Origin: an uncultured Eubacteriales bacterium
GTDB lineage: Bacteria > Bacillota > Clostridia > Lachnospirales > Lachnospiraceae
Assembly (NCBI GenBank): GCA_900557175.1
Contig: USSL01000035.1
Location: 1 to 11,281, forward strand
DNA length: 11,281 bases
Reading direction: 5' to 3'
Part shown: positions 1-6,914 of the stretch, piece after piece
How positions within the stretch are numbered: the stretch's first letter is position 1
Layout of the letters: each line of letters starts with the position of its first letter
The notes under the pieces: model-generated
The model's database searches: none
Told to the model about the DNA's origin: nothing
What the model saw: the letters and a program-made list of their open reading frames with translations, nothing else
Translations under genes and position numbers: made by a program

Positions 1-381
1 ATAAATACCACTCCGGATGGTCGCCTCGGTTCCAATCACGCCAATCTTTCCATTATGGGTTGCCTCGGCAGCCGTGCGCGCGCCCGCGTAGATAACCCCG
101 ATGATCGGGATATCCAATTCCTGTCTGACCGTCTCCAGTGCACACGCCGAGGCCGTGTTGCAGGCAATCACGATCGCCTTGACTCCCTGTGTTTTCAGAA
201 AACGGATGATCTGGCGGGAATAGCGCAGCACCGTATCCTGCGATTTGCTTCCATATGGAACGCGCGCCGTATCTCCAAAGTATACGATGCGCTCCTGCGG
301 CATCTGACGCATGATCTCACGGGCTACCGTCAGACCGCCGATGCCTGAATCAAAAACTCCGATCGGGGCATTTCTATCCAT
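1..381 (-). CDS. murI: Glutamate racemase, N-terminal 127 residues (cut by the window edge)
   Basis: MurI interconverts L- and D-glutamate in the cytoplasm and supplies D-glutamate for peptidoglycan. The reading frame starts at an ATG (379-381), preceded on the minus strand by an AAAGGAAGG ribosome binding site, and runs off the left edge in frame. Visible family motifs are the N-terminal PIGVFDSGIGGLTV with the Asp11-Ser12 pair, GDTARVPYG near residues 36-44, and VIACNTASA with the first catalytic cysteine at Cys74. The segment GKIGVIGTEATI follows at residues 111-122. The second catalytic cysteine, expected in the C-terminal half (family length about 260-280), lies outside the window. Base composition is high: 136 of the first 240 bases are G or C, against 33 of 120 in part of parA (841-960). 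The gene diverges from parA. Family assignment is secure; whether it truly adjoins parAB in this genome is less so. Confidence 0.93.
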   Translation of the reverse strand, partial: MDRNAPIGVFDSGIGGLTVAREIMRQMPQERIVYFGDTARVPYGSKSQDTVLRYSRQIIRFLKTQGVKAIVIACNTASACALETVRQELDIPIIGVIYAGARTAAEATHNGKIGVIGTEATIRSGIY

Positions 382-402
382 GTTTACCTTCCTTTCGGCA
401 AA

Positions 403-542
403 ATTCTTATGGTCATGTTTCCATTCTTTCCCGAACATCTGTGTATATCGAATCATATAACGTCCAAAAGTAGATTCTCTCACACTGTTTCAGGATTCTG
501 AAACATTTTTATTTATTTCCCCATTCTTATGGATATGTCCCC
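403..542. repeat. Pair of imperfect 20-bp direct repeats in the murI-parA gap
   Basis: ATTCTTATGGTCATGTTTCC at 403-422 and ATTCTTATGGATATGTCCCC at 523-542 match at 16 of 20 positions and lie 120 bp apart. The first copy is just upstream of the murI ribosome binding site (minus strand). The second overlaps the predicted parA -35 element. They flank the hairpin at 486-505. They could be operator sites for a shared regulator of the divergent genes, or chance. Confidence 0.4.
486..510 (+). terminator. Hairpin followed by a T tract, upstream of the parA promoter
   Basis: TGTTTCAG (486-493) and CTGAAACA (498-505) form a perfect 8-bp stem with a GATT loop. TTTTT and further T-rich sequence follow on the plus strand, so it has the form of an intrinsic terminator reading rightward. 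No plus-strand gene precedes it here, so its role as a terminator is unproven. It may insulate parAB, lie in the murI leader, or be a protein-binding palindrome; the outer arms match parS half-sites. Confidence 0.4.
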
Positions 543-558
543 AAAACTATGTTATAAT
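530..558 (+). promoter_or_regulatory. Likely sigma-A promoter of parAB
   Basis: A perfect TATAAT -10 hexamer at 553-558 is preceded, after a 17-bp spacer, by TGGATA at 530-535, a 4-of-6 match to TTGACA. Transcription would begin near 565, leaving a leader of about 125 nt before the parA start at 692. No better promoter is seen between murI and parA on this strand. Confidence 0.6.
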
Positions 559-632
559 TGTTTTTAAATGAACTGAAATTGCCATTTATTGAAGATTCAC
601 GGCATTTTCTGTTTTACATTAAACCATTACCG

Positions 633-670
633 ACATTAGCATGTGAATATTTGTTTTCCATAGCTGATGT
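633..670 (+). promoter_or_regulatory. Possible stem-loop in the parA leader
   Basis: ACATTAGC (633-640) can pair with GCTGATGT (663-670), giving 8 bp with one U-G pair in RNA. The stem can be extended by AUG/CAU past a bulged A. It ends 6 nt before the parA ribosome binding site (677-684). It could tune translation start, but it is short and has a 22-nt loop, so chance is a real alternative. Confidence 0.25.
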
Positions 671-691
671 AATATAGAAAGAGGCATTTTT

Positions 692-1471
692 ATGAGCAGA
701 ATTATTTCTATTGCAAATCAGAAAGGCGGCGTCGGAAAAACAACAACAACTATCAATTTATCCGCCTGTTTAGCTGAAAAGAACAAAAAAGTGCTTGTCG
801 TTGATATTGATCCACAGGGAAATACAAGCAGCGGACTCGGAATAGATAAAGATAACATAGAAAACACAATATATGAGCTGTTTTTAGATGAATGTTCCCT
901 TGAAGAATGTGTGCAAAAAAGTATTGTAGACAATTTAGATGTTATTCCGTCAAATATCAATCTGTCAGGCGCTGAAATTGAACTTATTTCTATTGAAGAC
1001 AAAGAATATTTATTAAAGAATATTCTTGATCCGCTTCGCAGCCGCTATGACTATATTCTTATCGACTGCCCACCGTCATTAAACTTACTTACTGTCAATG
1101 CAATGACGGCATCTGATACTGTTTTAGTTCCTATTCAGTGCGAATATTATGCACTCGAAGGATTGACACAGCTCATTCACACGATCGACTTAATTACAGA
1201 CAGATTAAATGACAAACTTGAAATCGAAGGTATTGTATTCACAATGTATGATGCCCGCACAAATCTTTCAACACAAGTTGTTGAGAATGTTAAAGAAAAT
1301 TTAGACAGACGTATATATAAAACAATTATTCCGCGAAATGTCCGTCTTGCAGAAGCGCCAAGCTACGGTATGCCAATTATCATGTATGATTCCAAATCAT
1401 CCGGCGCAGAAGCTTACAGATTTTTAGCAGAAGAAGTCATAGAAAGGGAGACTGAAGGAGAATGGCTGTAA
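692..1471 (+). CDS. parA: Chromosome partitioning ATPase ParA (Soj family)
   Basis: ParA is a deviant-Walker ATPase that binds DNA nonspecifically as an ATP dimer. ParB stimulates its hydrolysis, and the cycle helps position and separate replication origins; in Bacillus the orthologue Soj also acts on DnaA. The 259-residue protein is of normal length for chromosomal ParA. It has the deviant Walker A box KGGVGKTTT at residues 11-19, VVDIDPQGN (A' box) near 36-44 and the Walker B region ILIDCPPSL near 122-130. The later VLVPIQCEYYALEGL and RNVRLAEAPSYGMPI are family hallmarks. There is no N-terminal helix-turn-helix extension, which fits chromosomal rather than plasmid type Ia ParA. The ATG at 692 follows a GAAAGAGG ribosome binding site. 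Its last 10 bases overlap parB, so the two are surely co-translated. Codon use is strongly AT-rich. Confidence 0.97.
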   Translation: MSRIISIANQKGGVGKTTTTINLSACLAEKNKKVLVVDIDPQGNTSSGLGIDKDNIENTIYELFLDECSLEECVQKSIVDNLDVIPSNINLSGAEIELISIEDKEYLLKNILDPLRSRYDYILIDCPPSLNLLTVNAMTASDTVLVPIQCEYYALEGLTQLIHTIDLITDRLNDKLEIEGIVFTMYDARTNLSTQVVENVKENLDRRIYKTIIPRNVRLAEAPSYGMPIIMYDSKSSGAEAYRFLAEEVIERETEGEWL

Positions 1472-2484
1472 AGAAAAAAGGCGGACTTGGCAAGGGATTG
1501 GACTCCCTTATCCCAAGCAATAAAGTACAAACGCACACAAGTGAAAAAACAGGCTCAAAATCTGAAAAAATCGTTGAAAAGATTGTTGAAGTGCCTGTAG
1601 AGAAAGTTGTTGAAAAAATCGTTGAAAAACCGGTTGAGAAGATTGTCGAAGTACCCGTAGAAAAAATTATTGAAAAAGTTATTGAAAAACCGGTCGAAAT
1701 TATGATTAAGGTTGATGAAATTGAGCCAAATAGAAGTCAGCCAAGAAAAAACTTTGATGAAGATTCGCTTCACGAACTGGCCGAATCTATCAGGCACGTC
1801 GGCGTCATTCAGCCTCTGCTGCTGCAAAAAGCTGACGGTTATTACCAGATTATTGCCGGCGAACGGCGCTGGAGAGCTGCAAGACTTGCCGGATTAACAG
1901 AAATTCCCGCGATTATTAAAGAATTTTCACCAATGGAGACAGTTGAAGTTGCACTCATTGAAAATATTCAGCGTGAAGACTTAAACCCAATTGAAGAAGC
2001 TCAGGCTTTTCAGCGTCTGATTTCAGAATTTGGATTAAAACAGGATGAAGCTGCAGAAAGAGTTTCCAAGAGCCGTACCGCTGTCACAAATGCACTCCGG
2101 CTTTTGAAGCTGGACGAACGTGTACAGCAGATGATTATTGACAGTATGATTTCAAGTGGTCACGGACGTGCGCTTTTAGCCATCTCTGACGCCGAGCTTC
2201 AATATAATATTGCAACACGGATCTTTGACAATTCCATGAGTGTCCGGGAAACAGAACGTCTTGTCAAAGAACTTTGCTCAGAAAAACCTGAGAAACAAAA
2301 ACCCGAAGCGCCGTCACTTGAAACTCAGCTTGCCTATCAGTCTATCGAAGAAAAAATCAAAAACATTATGGGCACAAAGGTCACAATCAAGACAAAAGCA
2401 AACAATAAAGGAAAAATTGAAATTGAATACTACTCTATGGATGATTTTGAAAGAATTGTTGACTTACTGGAATCCCTGCAATAA
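1462..2484 (+). CDS. parB: Chromosome partitioning protein ParB (Spo0J family) with a repeat-bearing N-terminal insert
   Basis: ParB is a CTP-dependent DNA clamp that loads at parS, spreads, stimulates ParA and recruits SMC near the origin. The 340-residue protein opens with the basic GGLGKGLDSLI segment (residues 7-17) typical of the ParA-activating N-terminus. The CTP-binding motifs are present: GERRWRAA near 133-140 and ENIQREDLNP near 167-176. A helix-turn-helix region follows (about 192-213, KQDEAAERVSKSRTAV), then GHGRALL near 233-239, a charged linker (273-285) and the C-terminal dimerisation domain (about 287-340). Unusual is an insert of twelve tetrads at residues 35-82, built from EKIV, EVPV and EKPV, which helps explain why it exceeds the usual 280-300 residues. 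The ATG at 1462 overlaps the end of parA and has GAAGGAGA before it. Confidence 0.96.
   Translation: MAVKKKGGLGKGLDSLIPSNKVQTHTSEKTGSKSEKIVEKIVEVPVEKVVEKIVEKPVEKIVEVPVEKIIEKVIEKPVEIMIKVDEIEPNRSQPRKNFDEDSLHELAESIRHVGVIQPLLLQKADGYYQIIAGERRWRAARLAGLTEIPAIIKEFSPMETVEVALIENIQREDLNPIEEAQAFQRLISEFGLKQDEAAERVSKSRTAVTNALRLLKLDERVQQMIIDSMISSGHGRALLAISDAELQYNIATRIFDNSMSVRETERLVKELCSEKPEKQKPEAPSLETQLAYQSIEEKIKNIMGTKVTIKTKANNKGKIEIEYYSMDDFERIVDLLESLQ
1576..1695 (+). repeat. Two 60-bp tandem coding repeats inside parB
   Basis: ParB residues 39-58 and 59-78 are two copies of a 20-residue unit beginning EKIVEVPVEK and ending EKPV. They match at 16 of 20 residues, with only Val/Ile exchanges between copies. 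The DNA copies (1576-1635 and 1636-1695) differ at synonymous positions too, so the duplication is not very recent. On a finer scale the whole stretch 35-82 is a four-residue periodic pattern. Confidence 0.9.
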
Positions 2485-2542
2485 CATACCAGACGTACAA
2501 TATGCAGGACAATGATTTTACGATCAAAAGCACTCAATATCT

Positions 2543-2598
2543 AAACAAAAACAGCTGCATCATATGCAAACAAACATATGATGCAGCTGTTTTTGTTT
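2543..2598. terminator. Bidirectional intrinsic terminator between convergent parB and rsmG
   Basis: Bases 2543-2566 and 2575-2598 form a perfect 24-bp inverted repeat around the 8-nt loop CAAACAAA. The inner core is CAGCTGCATCATATG. The outer stem is A-rich on the left and T-rich on the right, so RNA from either strand ends its hairpin in a U-rich tract. It lies 58 bp after the parB stop and 34 bp beyond the rsmG stop on the other strand, as expected for a shared terminator. Confidence 0.92.
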
Positions 2599-2609
2599 CA
2601 CGTGAAACT
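2594..2609. promoter_or_regulatory. parS: parS centromere site (ParB loading site)
   Basis: TGTTTCACGTGAAACT matches the Firmicutes parS consensus TGTTTCACGTGAAACA at 15 of 16 positions; only the last base differs. It contains the central CACGTG palindrome. The first five bases are shared with the right arm of the parB/rsmG terminator. Position beside parAB and about 7.5 kb from the DnaA boxes fits origin-proximal parS. In Bacillus subtilis a comparable site lies inside spo0J itself; here it is intergenic. Confidence 0.93.
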
Positions 2610-2632
2610 TTTTCAAAAAATCTTACCATCAC

Positions 2633-3373
2633 TTAGCAAATCGGCTCTTTTGACGGTTTTCCCGCCTTACGCGGATACGCTTTTTTGGTCGCCTCTTTCT
2701 TTTCAATCACAACAAGACTTCTTTCAATATCTGTCTCCGAAAGGACAAATGTATGAACATCCTTTATTGTTCCACCCAAAACTCTTACAGCTTTTTTCGC
2801 CTGTTCCAGTTCCTCACTAATATTTCCAGATTTATATGGGATAAAACTGCCCCCGACACAGACGAAAGGCATACAATATTCAGATAATGTTGAAAGATTA
2901 GCGACTGCTCTTGAAACACAATAGTCAAACTGCTCCCTGAAATCCTTCTGACGGCCGTAATCTTCTGCCCGGCCGTGATAACCTTCAATCTGCTCAAGCG
3001 CAAGCGCTTCAATAACTTCATTTAAAAAGGCGATGCGCTTATTTAAAGAATCAAGCAGCGTCACTTTAAGCTTCGGAAAAACAATTTTCAAAGGTATTCC
3101 GGGAAACCCTGCACCTGTGCCTAAATCCAAAAGCGTTTTACCATCAAGGGCAGCTTCCGCATTTTTTTGTCCACCAAACACATTTGCCAAAGCAAGACTA
3201 TCCACAAAATGTTTGTTGACAACTTCCTCAAATTCCGTAATTGCTGTAAGATTCATAACCTTATTTTTCTCAACAAGCATTTCATAATACATCATTAACT
3301 GATCATACTGGCGCTCGCTCAGAGAAAATCCTGCGGCATACAGCCTGTCTTTTAAATATTCCTTATTTTTCAT
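2633..3373 (-). CDS. rsmG: 16S rRNA (guanine527-N7)-methyltransferase RsmG
   Basis: RsmG (formerly GidB) uses S-adenosylmethionine to methylate N7 of G527 in the 530 loop of 16S rRNA; loss gives low-level streptomycin resistance in several bacteria. The 246-residue length is normal. Motifs in order are MNLTAI (40-45), KHFVDSL (54-60), the SAM-binding LDLGTGAGFPGIPL (82-95), LLDSLNKR (106-113), SRAVA (154-158) and the basic C-terminal YPRKAGKP. The ATG (3371-3373) is preceded on the minus strand by a modest GTGGAG site. It follows mnmG after a 137-bp gap with no clear terminator, so it is probably the last gene of an mnmE-mnmG-rsmG transcript. Only weak promoter-like matches are present in that gap. 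Downstream it converges on parB across the shared terminator. Confidence 0.96.
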   Translation of the reverse strand: MKNKEYLKDRLYAAGFSLSERQYDQLMMYYEMLVEKNKVMNLTAITEFEEVVNKHFVDSLALANVFGGQKNAEAALDGKTLLDLGTGAGFPGIPLKIVFPKLKVTLLDSLNKRIAFLNEVIEALALEQIEGYHGRAEDYGRQKDFREQFDYCVSRAVANLSTLSEYCMPFVCVGGSFIPYKSGNISEELEQAKKAVRVLGGTIKDVHTFVLSETDIERSLVVIEKKEATKKAYPRKAGKPSKEPIC

Positions 3374-3510
3374 TTATTAACTCCACTTATAAGAACTCTG
3401 TTATTTAATTAGTCATCTAACTTCTTTTTGAAATTGGCATATAGTCCGTGCAAACAGAAACAGCCAAATATTGTTCAGAAAAATGAATCTCAAATTATCA
3501 TAGTCCGCCT

Positions 3511-5394
3511 CTATTTTTGATGGCGAAGCTGTTCAAGATAAATAAGAAGTACTGACACATCCGCCGGTGAAACACCAGAAATTCTTGATGCCTGACCGAC
3601 AGAAGCCGGACGGATTGCCGAAAGCTTCTGTTTTGCCTCGATTCTAAGACCGTTAATTTCCATATAATCAATATCTTCCGGAAGCTTTTTCGACTCCAGT
3701 TTTTTAAACTGCTCCACCTGCTTCATCTGACGCGTAATATAACCGTCATATTTTATATTTATGTCAACCTGTTCAATAACATCTGCCGGAAGCGGCTGTC
3801 TGTCATGATCCAGCGGTGCCAGCGCCTCATAGCTTAATTCCGGCCGTCGTATAAGTTCTGCCAGAGAAACTGCTGTCTTTAACGGTGTGCTTTCGTACCG
3901 CTCAAGAAGTGCCTGAACCTCCTTATTGCCGCCAATATGAATATTGCTGACGCGCTCAATTTCTGCCGCAATCATTTTCTCTTTTTCCAAAAGCCGCTCA
4001 TAACGCGCTTTACTTATTAGTCCGACTTCATAACCAAGCTTCGTCAGACGCAAATCCGCGTTATCCTGACGGAGAAGCAAACGGTATTCTGCTCTCGATG
4101 TCATCATTCGATATGGCTCTTTCGTTTCTTTTGTTACCAAATCATCAATCAGTACCCCAATATAACCTTCCGAACGTTTGATAATCAACGGATCACGTCC
4201 AAGAAGCTTCATTGCCGCATTAATACCTGCCACAAGCCCCTGAGCCGCCGCCTCCTCATAGCCTGAACTTCCGTTAAACTGACCGCCGCTGAAAAGTCCG
4301 CTGACATTTTTAAATTCCAGAGACGATTTTAACTGGGTAGCCGGAATACAGTCGTATTCAATCGCATAAGCATTACGCACAATTTTCGCATTTTCGAGGC
4401 CGGCCACAGAACGGTACATTCTGTACTGGACATCCTCAGGCAAAGAACTCGACATGCCGCCGATATACATTTCATTCGTATAATTGCCCTCCGGTTCAAT
4501 AAATACCTGATGTCTTTCCTTGTCTGCAAATTTGACAACCTTATCTTCAATGGACGGACAATATCTCGGTCCGGTTCCCTCGATCACACCGGCATAAATC
4601 GGCGAGCGGTCAAGATTTTCACGTATAATCTCATGCGTTTCCTTGTTTGTATATGTGAGCCAGCATGATACCTGTGGCTTTTGTATATCTTCCGGATTTG
4701 TCGTAAATGAAAATGGCACAACGCGTTCATCGCCAAGCTGTTCTTCCATTTTCGAAAAGTCAATTGTCCGCCTGTCAATTCTTGCAGGTGTTCCCGTCTT
4801 AAAACGTACAAGCGAAATACCAAGTCTTGTAAGCGCCTCTGACAGACTGTTGGCCGCCTGAAGTCCGTTCGGTCCTGTATAAGTAATCGTCTCTCCGCAA
4901 AGACAGCGCGCCTTTAAATAAGTTCCTGTCGCAAGCACCGCCGCACGGCATGGATAAATACCGCCCGTATGTGTGACAACACCGCTGACCTGATTATTTT
5001 CTGTAAGAATATCAATAATCTCAGCCTGCTTTACCGTCAGATTTTCCTGATTTTCAAGCACGCGGCGCATTTCACGTGTATAATCAGCCTTATCCGCCTG
5101 GGCGCGAAGTGAATGTACGGCGGGTCCTTTAGATTTATTCAGCATTTTTGACTGAATAAAAGTCTTGTCAATCACCTTGCCCATCTCGCCGCCAAGCGCA
5201 TCAATCTCACGCACAAGATGTCCTTTAGAGCTGCCGCCGATATTCGGATTACACGGCATGAGGGCAATACTCTCCACACTCACCGTAAATACAATTGTCT
5301 TAAGTCCCAGTCTTGCACAGGCAAGCGCCGCTTCACAGCCGGCATGGCCCGCACCAATGACTGCAACGTCATATGCTTCATATGTGTATGACAT
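3511..5394 (-). CDS. mnmG: tRNA uridine-5-carboxymethylaminomethyl modification enzyme, FAD subunit MnmG
   Basis: MnmG (GidA) works with MnmE to install the cmnm5 or nm5 group on the wobble uridine of tRNAs reading split codon boxes. It uses FAD, NADH and methylenetetrahydrofolate. At 627 residues it has full normal length. The dinucleotide-binding [10 protein letters not shown] is at residues 14-23. The conserved [13 protein letters not shown] around Cys48 and [13 protein letters not shown] with Cys279 carry the two cysteines typical of the family. The C-terminal helical domain that contacts MnmE and tRNA ends with [17 protein letters not shown]. The ATG at 5394 follows a strong GGAGG site. 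It lies 30 bp after mnmE on the same strand, so the two partner subunits are almost certainly co-transcribed. Codon use is moderate in GC, unlike AT-rich parAB. Confidence 0.97.
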   Translation of the reverse strand: MSYTYEAYDVAVIGAGHAGCEAALACARLGLKTIVFTVSVESIALMPCNPNIGGSSKGHLVREIDALGGEMGKVIDKTFIQSKMLNKSKGPAVHSLRAQADKADYTREMRRVLENQENLTVKQAEIIDILTENNQVSGVVTHTGGIYPCRAAVLATGTYLKARCLCGETITYTGPNGLQAANSLSEALTRLGISLVRFKTGTPARIDRRTIDFSKMEEQLGDERVVPFSFTTNPEDIQKPQVSCWLTYTNKETHEIIRENLDRSPIYAGVIEGTGPRYCPSIEDKVVKFADKERHQVFIEPEGNYTNEMYIGGMSSSLPEDVQYRMYRSVAGLENAKIVRNAYAIEYDCIPATQLKSSLEFKNVSGLFSGGQFNGSSGYEEAAAQGLVAGINAAMKLLGRDPLIIKRSEGYIGVLIDDLVTKETKEPYRMMTSRAEYRLLLRQDNADLRLTKLGYEVGLISKARYERLLEKEKMIAAEIERVSNIHIGGNKEVQALLERYESTPLKTAVSLAELIRRPELSYEALAPLDHDRQPLPADVIEQVDINIKYDGYITRQMKQVEQFKKLESKKLPEDIDYMEINGLRIEAKQKLSAIRPASVGQASRISGVSPADVSVLLIYLEQLRHQK

Positions 5395-5424
5395 AAATTT
5401 CCTCCATTTTAGTTATCTGTACGC

Positions 5425-6801
5425 TTACTTGCCCATACAGAAATCACTGAATATTGTGTCGATTAAATCTTCACCGACAGACTCGCCGATAATACTTCCA
5501 AGCTGCTCGTAGCTATTCATCAAATCAATTGAGAAAAAGTCTTCCGGCATTCCGTCCTCAATACTTTTAAGCACAAGCTTAAGACTTTCCATCGCATCAG
5601 CAATCGCCGTTTTATGCCGGACATTTGTAATATAAATCTCATCATTAAATGAAATATCTCCGCCGAAAAACATATCTTTTAAAATCTGCTCAAAGGCATC
5701 GATGCCTTTTTCCTCTTTCGCTGAAATCTCAGCAACCGGCTTGTCAATATACTGTGCTATTCTATCCTTTGTAATGACTGTATTCAAGTCAATTTTATTA
5801 ATAAGAACAATCGCCTTTTTATCCTTAATAAGCTCGATAATCTGATGATCATTCTCATCAAGCTCTTTTGAACCGTCAACAACATAAATAACGAGATCTG
5901 CATCTTCTGCGAAGTTTTTTGCCTTATCAACACCGATTTTTTCGACAATATCTGTCGTATCTCTGATGCCTGCCGTATCCACAATGTTTAAAGGAATACC
6001 GTGGATATTAATAAACTCCTCCAGCGTATCTCTCGTTGTTCCTGCAATATCCGTCACAATCGCCCGCTCATCGCCGACAAGAATATTTAAAAGTGAAGAT
6101 TTTCCGGCATTCGGCTTTCCGACAATCACGGTCTTTATGCCTTCCTTCATCATGCGGCCGTTATCTGCCGAATCATAAAGCTTCTGAAGGTCTTTTAAAT
6201 CATTCTCAACCTTATTTTTAAGCTCATCGCCAAAATTGTCTGCATTAATATGCTCAGGATCATCAAGCGCTGCCTCGATAAAAGCAACACTGCCAATAAT
6301 ATGGCTTCTTATTTCTTTAATCTTCTGCTGTATATTACCTTTCAGCTGTCTCACTGAACCGGCAAGCGCCATCTCATTTTTTGCATTAATTACATCAATC
6401 ACAGCTTCAGCCTGAGACAGGTCAATACGGCCGTTTAAAAATGCCCGCTTTGTAAACTCTCCCGGTTCAGCCGGACGCGCCCCGTACTTTATGACAGTTT
6501 CCAAAAGCTTTTTCATCACAATAACGCCGCCGTGACAATCTATCTCGACAACATCCTCTTTTGTATAGCTGTTTGGCCCTCTCATAAGAAGCACAAGGAC
6601 TTCATCAATCAAATCGTCACCATCATAAATATAGCCGTAATGAATCGTATGGCTCGGTGCGTTTTGAAGACGCTTTTTATTTTGAGGACTTCTGTATATT
6701 TTATCAACAATTTCTATCGCTTCACTGCCGCTTAACCGTACCTTTCCGATACCTGAATTTGTCATTCCCGTTGATATTGCGGCGATTGTATCCTTAATCA
6801 T
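5425..6801 (-). CDS. mnmE: tRNA modification GTPase MnmE
   Basis: MnmE (TrmE/ThdF) is a dimerising GTPase and the partner of MnmG in wobble-uridine modification; its N-terminal domain binds the folate one-carbon donor. The 458-residue length is normal. The N-terminal domain (about 1-118) is followed by a helical domain interrupted by the G domain. The G motifs are GKPNAGKSS (228-236, G1), AGTTRDT (253-259, G2), DTAG (275-278, G3), NKID (335-338, G4) and ISAK (G5). The protein ends in CMGK (455-458), the conserved C-terminal cysteine motif. The ATG at 6801 follows GGAGGAAAGG. It heads the mnmE-mnmG-rsmG set and is separated from jag by a terminator and a long hairpin, so it needs its own promoter or read-through. 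I could not identify a good promoter in the 113-bp gap. Confidence 0.97.
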   Translation of the reverse strand: MIKDTIAAISTGMTNSGIGKVRLSGSEAIEIVDKIYRSPQNKKRLQNAPSHTIHYGYIYDGDDLIDEVLVLLMRGPNSYTKEDVVEIDCHGGVIVMKKLLETVIKYGARPAEPGEFTKRAFLNGRIDLSQAEAVIDVINAKNEMALAGSVRQLKGNIQQKIKEIRSHIIGSVAFIEAALDDPEHINADNFGDELKNKVENDLKDLQKLYDSADNGRMMKEGIKTVIVGKPNAGKSSLLNILVGDERAIVTDIAGTTRDTLEEFINIHGIPLNIVDTAGIRDTTDIVEKIGVDKAKNFAEDADLVIYVVDGSKELDENDHQIIELIKDKKAIVLINKIDLNTVITKDRIAQYIDKPVAEISAKEEKGIDAFEQILKDMFFGGDISFNDEIYITNVRHKTAIADAMESLKLVLKSIEDGMPEDFFSIDLMNSYEQLGSIIGESVGEDLIDTIFSDFCMGK

Positions 6802-6832
6802 GGCCTTTCCTCCTCATTTTTCATACTTTTGC

Positions 6833-6873
6833 GATATACACAGTACACGATATGATCATACACTCTGTATATC
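6833..6873 (-). promoter_or_regulatory. Long hairpin in the mnmE leader
   Basis: Read on the minus strand, this 41-nt element folds into a 19-bp stem with a 3-nt CAU loop. There is one G-G mismatch and three G-U pairs; the outer 8 bp (GATATACA/TGTATATC) are perfect. On the plus strand the G-U pairs become C-A mismatches, so the fold favours RNA from the mnmE direction. It begins 2 nt after the jag terminator T tract and ends 31 nt before the mnmE start. No T tract follows it, so it is not itself a terminator. A central TGATCA palindrome would also suit a protein-binding site. Confidence 0.6.
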
Positions 6874-6875
6874 AC

Positions 6876-6906
6876 AAAAACCCCCATCTTGCTTAAAAGA
6901 CGGGGG
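6876..6906 (-). terminator. Strong intrinsic terminator after jag
   Basis: On the minus strand, CCCCCGTCTT and AAGATGGGGG pair over 10 bp (one G-U pair) around the loop TTAAGC, followed directly by TTTTT. It begins 8 bp after the jag stop codon (6915-6917). It marks the end of the rnpA-yidD-yidC-jag transcript and separates it from mnmE. Confidence 0.93.
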
Positions 6907-6914
6907 CTTCAATA

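Noticed and set aside
1555..1827. A minus-strand frame rich in Phe-Asn repeats opposite parB
   Set aside because: Its periodicity is the reverse complement of the ParB tetrad repeat and needs no separate gene.
3374..3510. A promoter or small gene between mnmG and rsmG
   Set aside because: Only low-scoring -35/-10 pairs (such as TTGGCT with TATATG at 18 bp) and a chance ATAGTCCG repeat (3441-3448, 3500-3507) are present; no ORF with a ribosome binding site is seen.
5067..5082. CACGTG core inside mnmG resembling parS
   Set aside because: Only about 11 of 16 bases match the consensus and the flanking arms are not symmetric; it is within coding sequence and best explained by codons.
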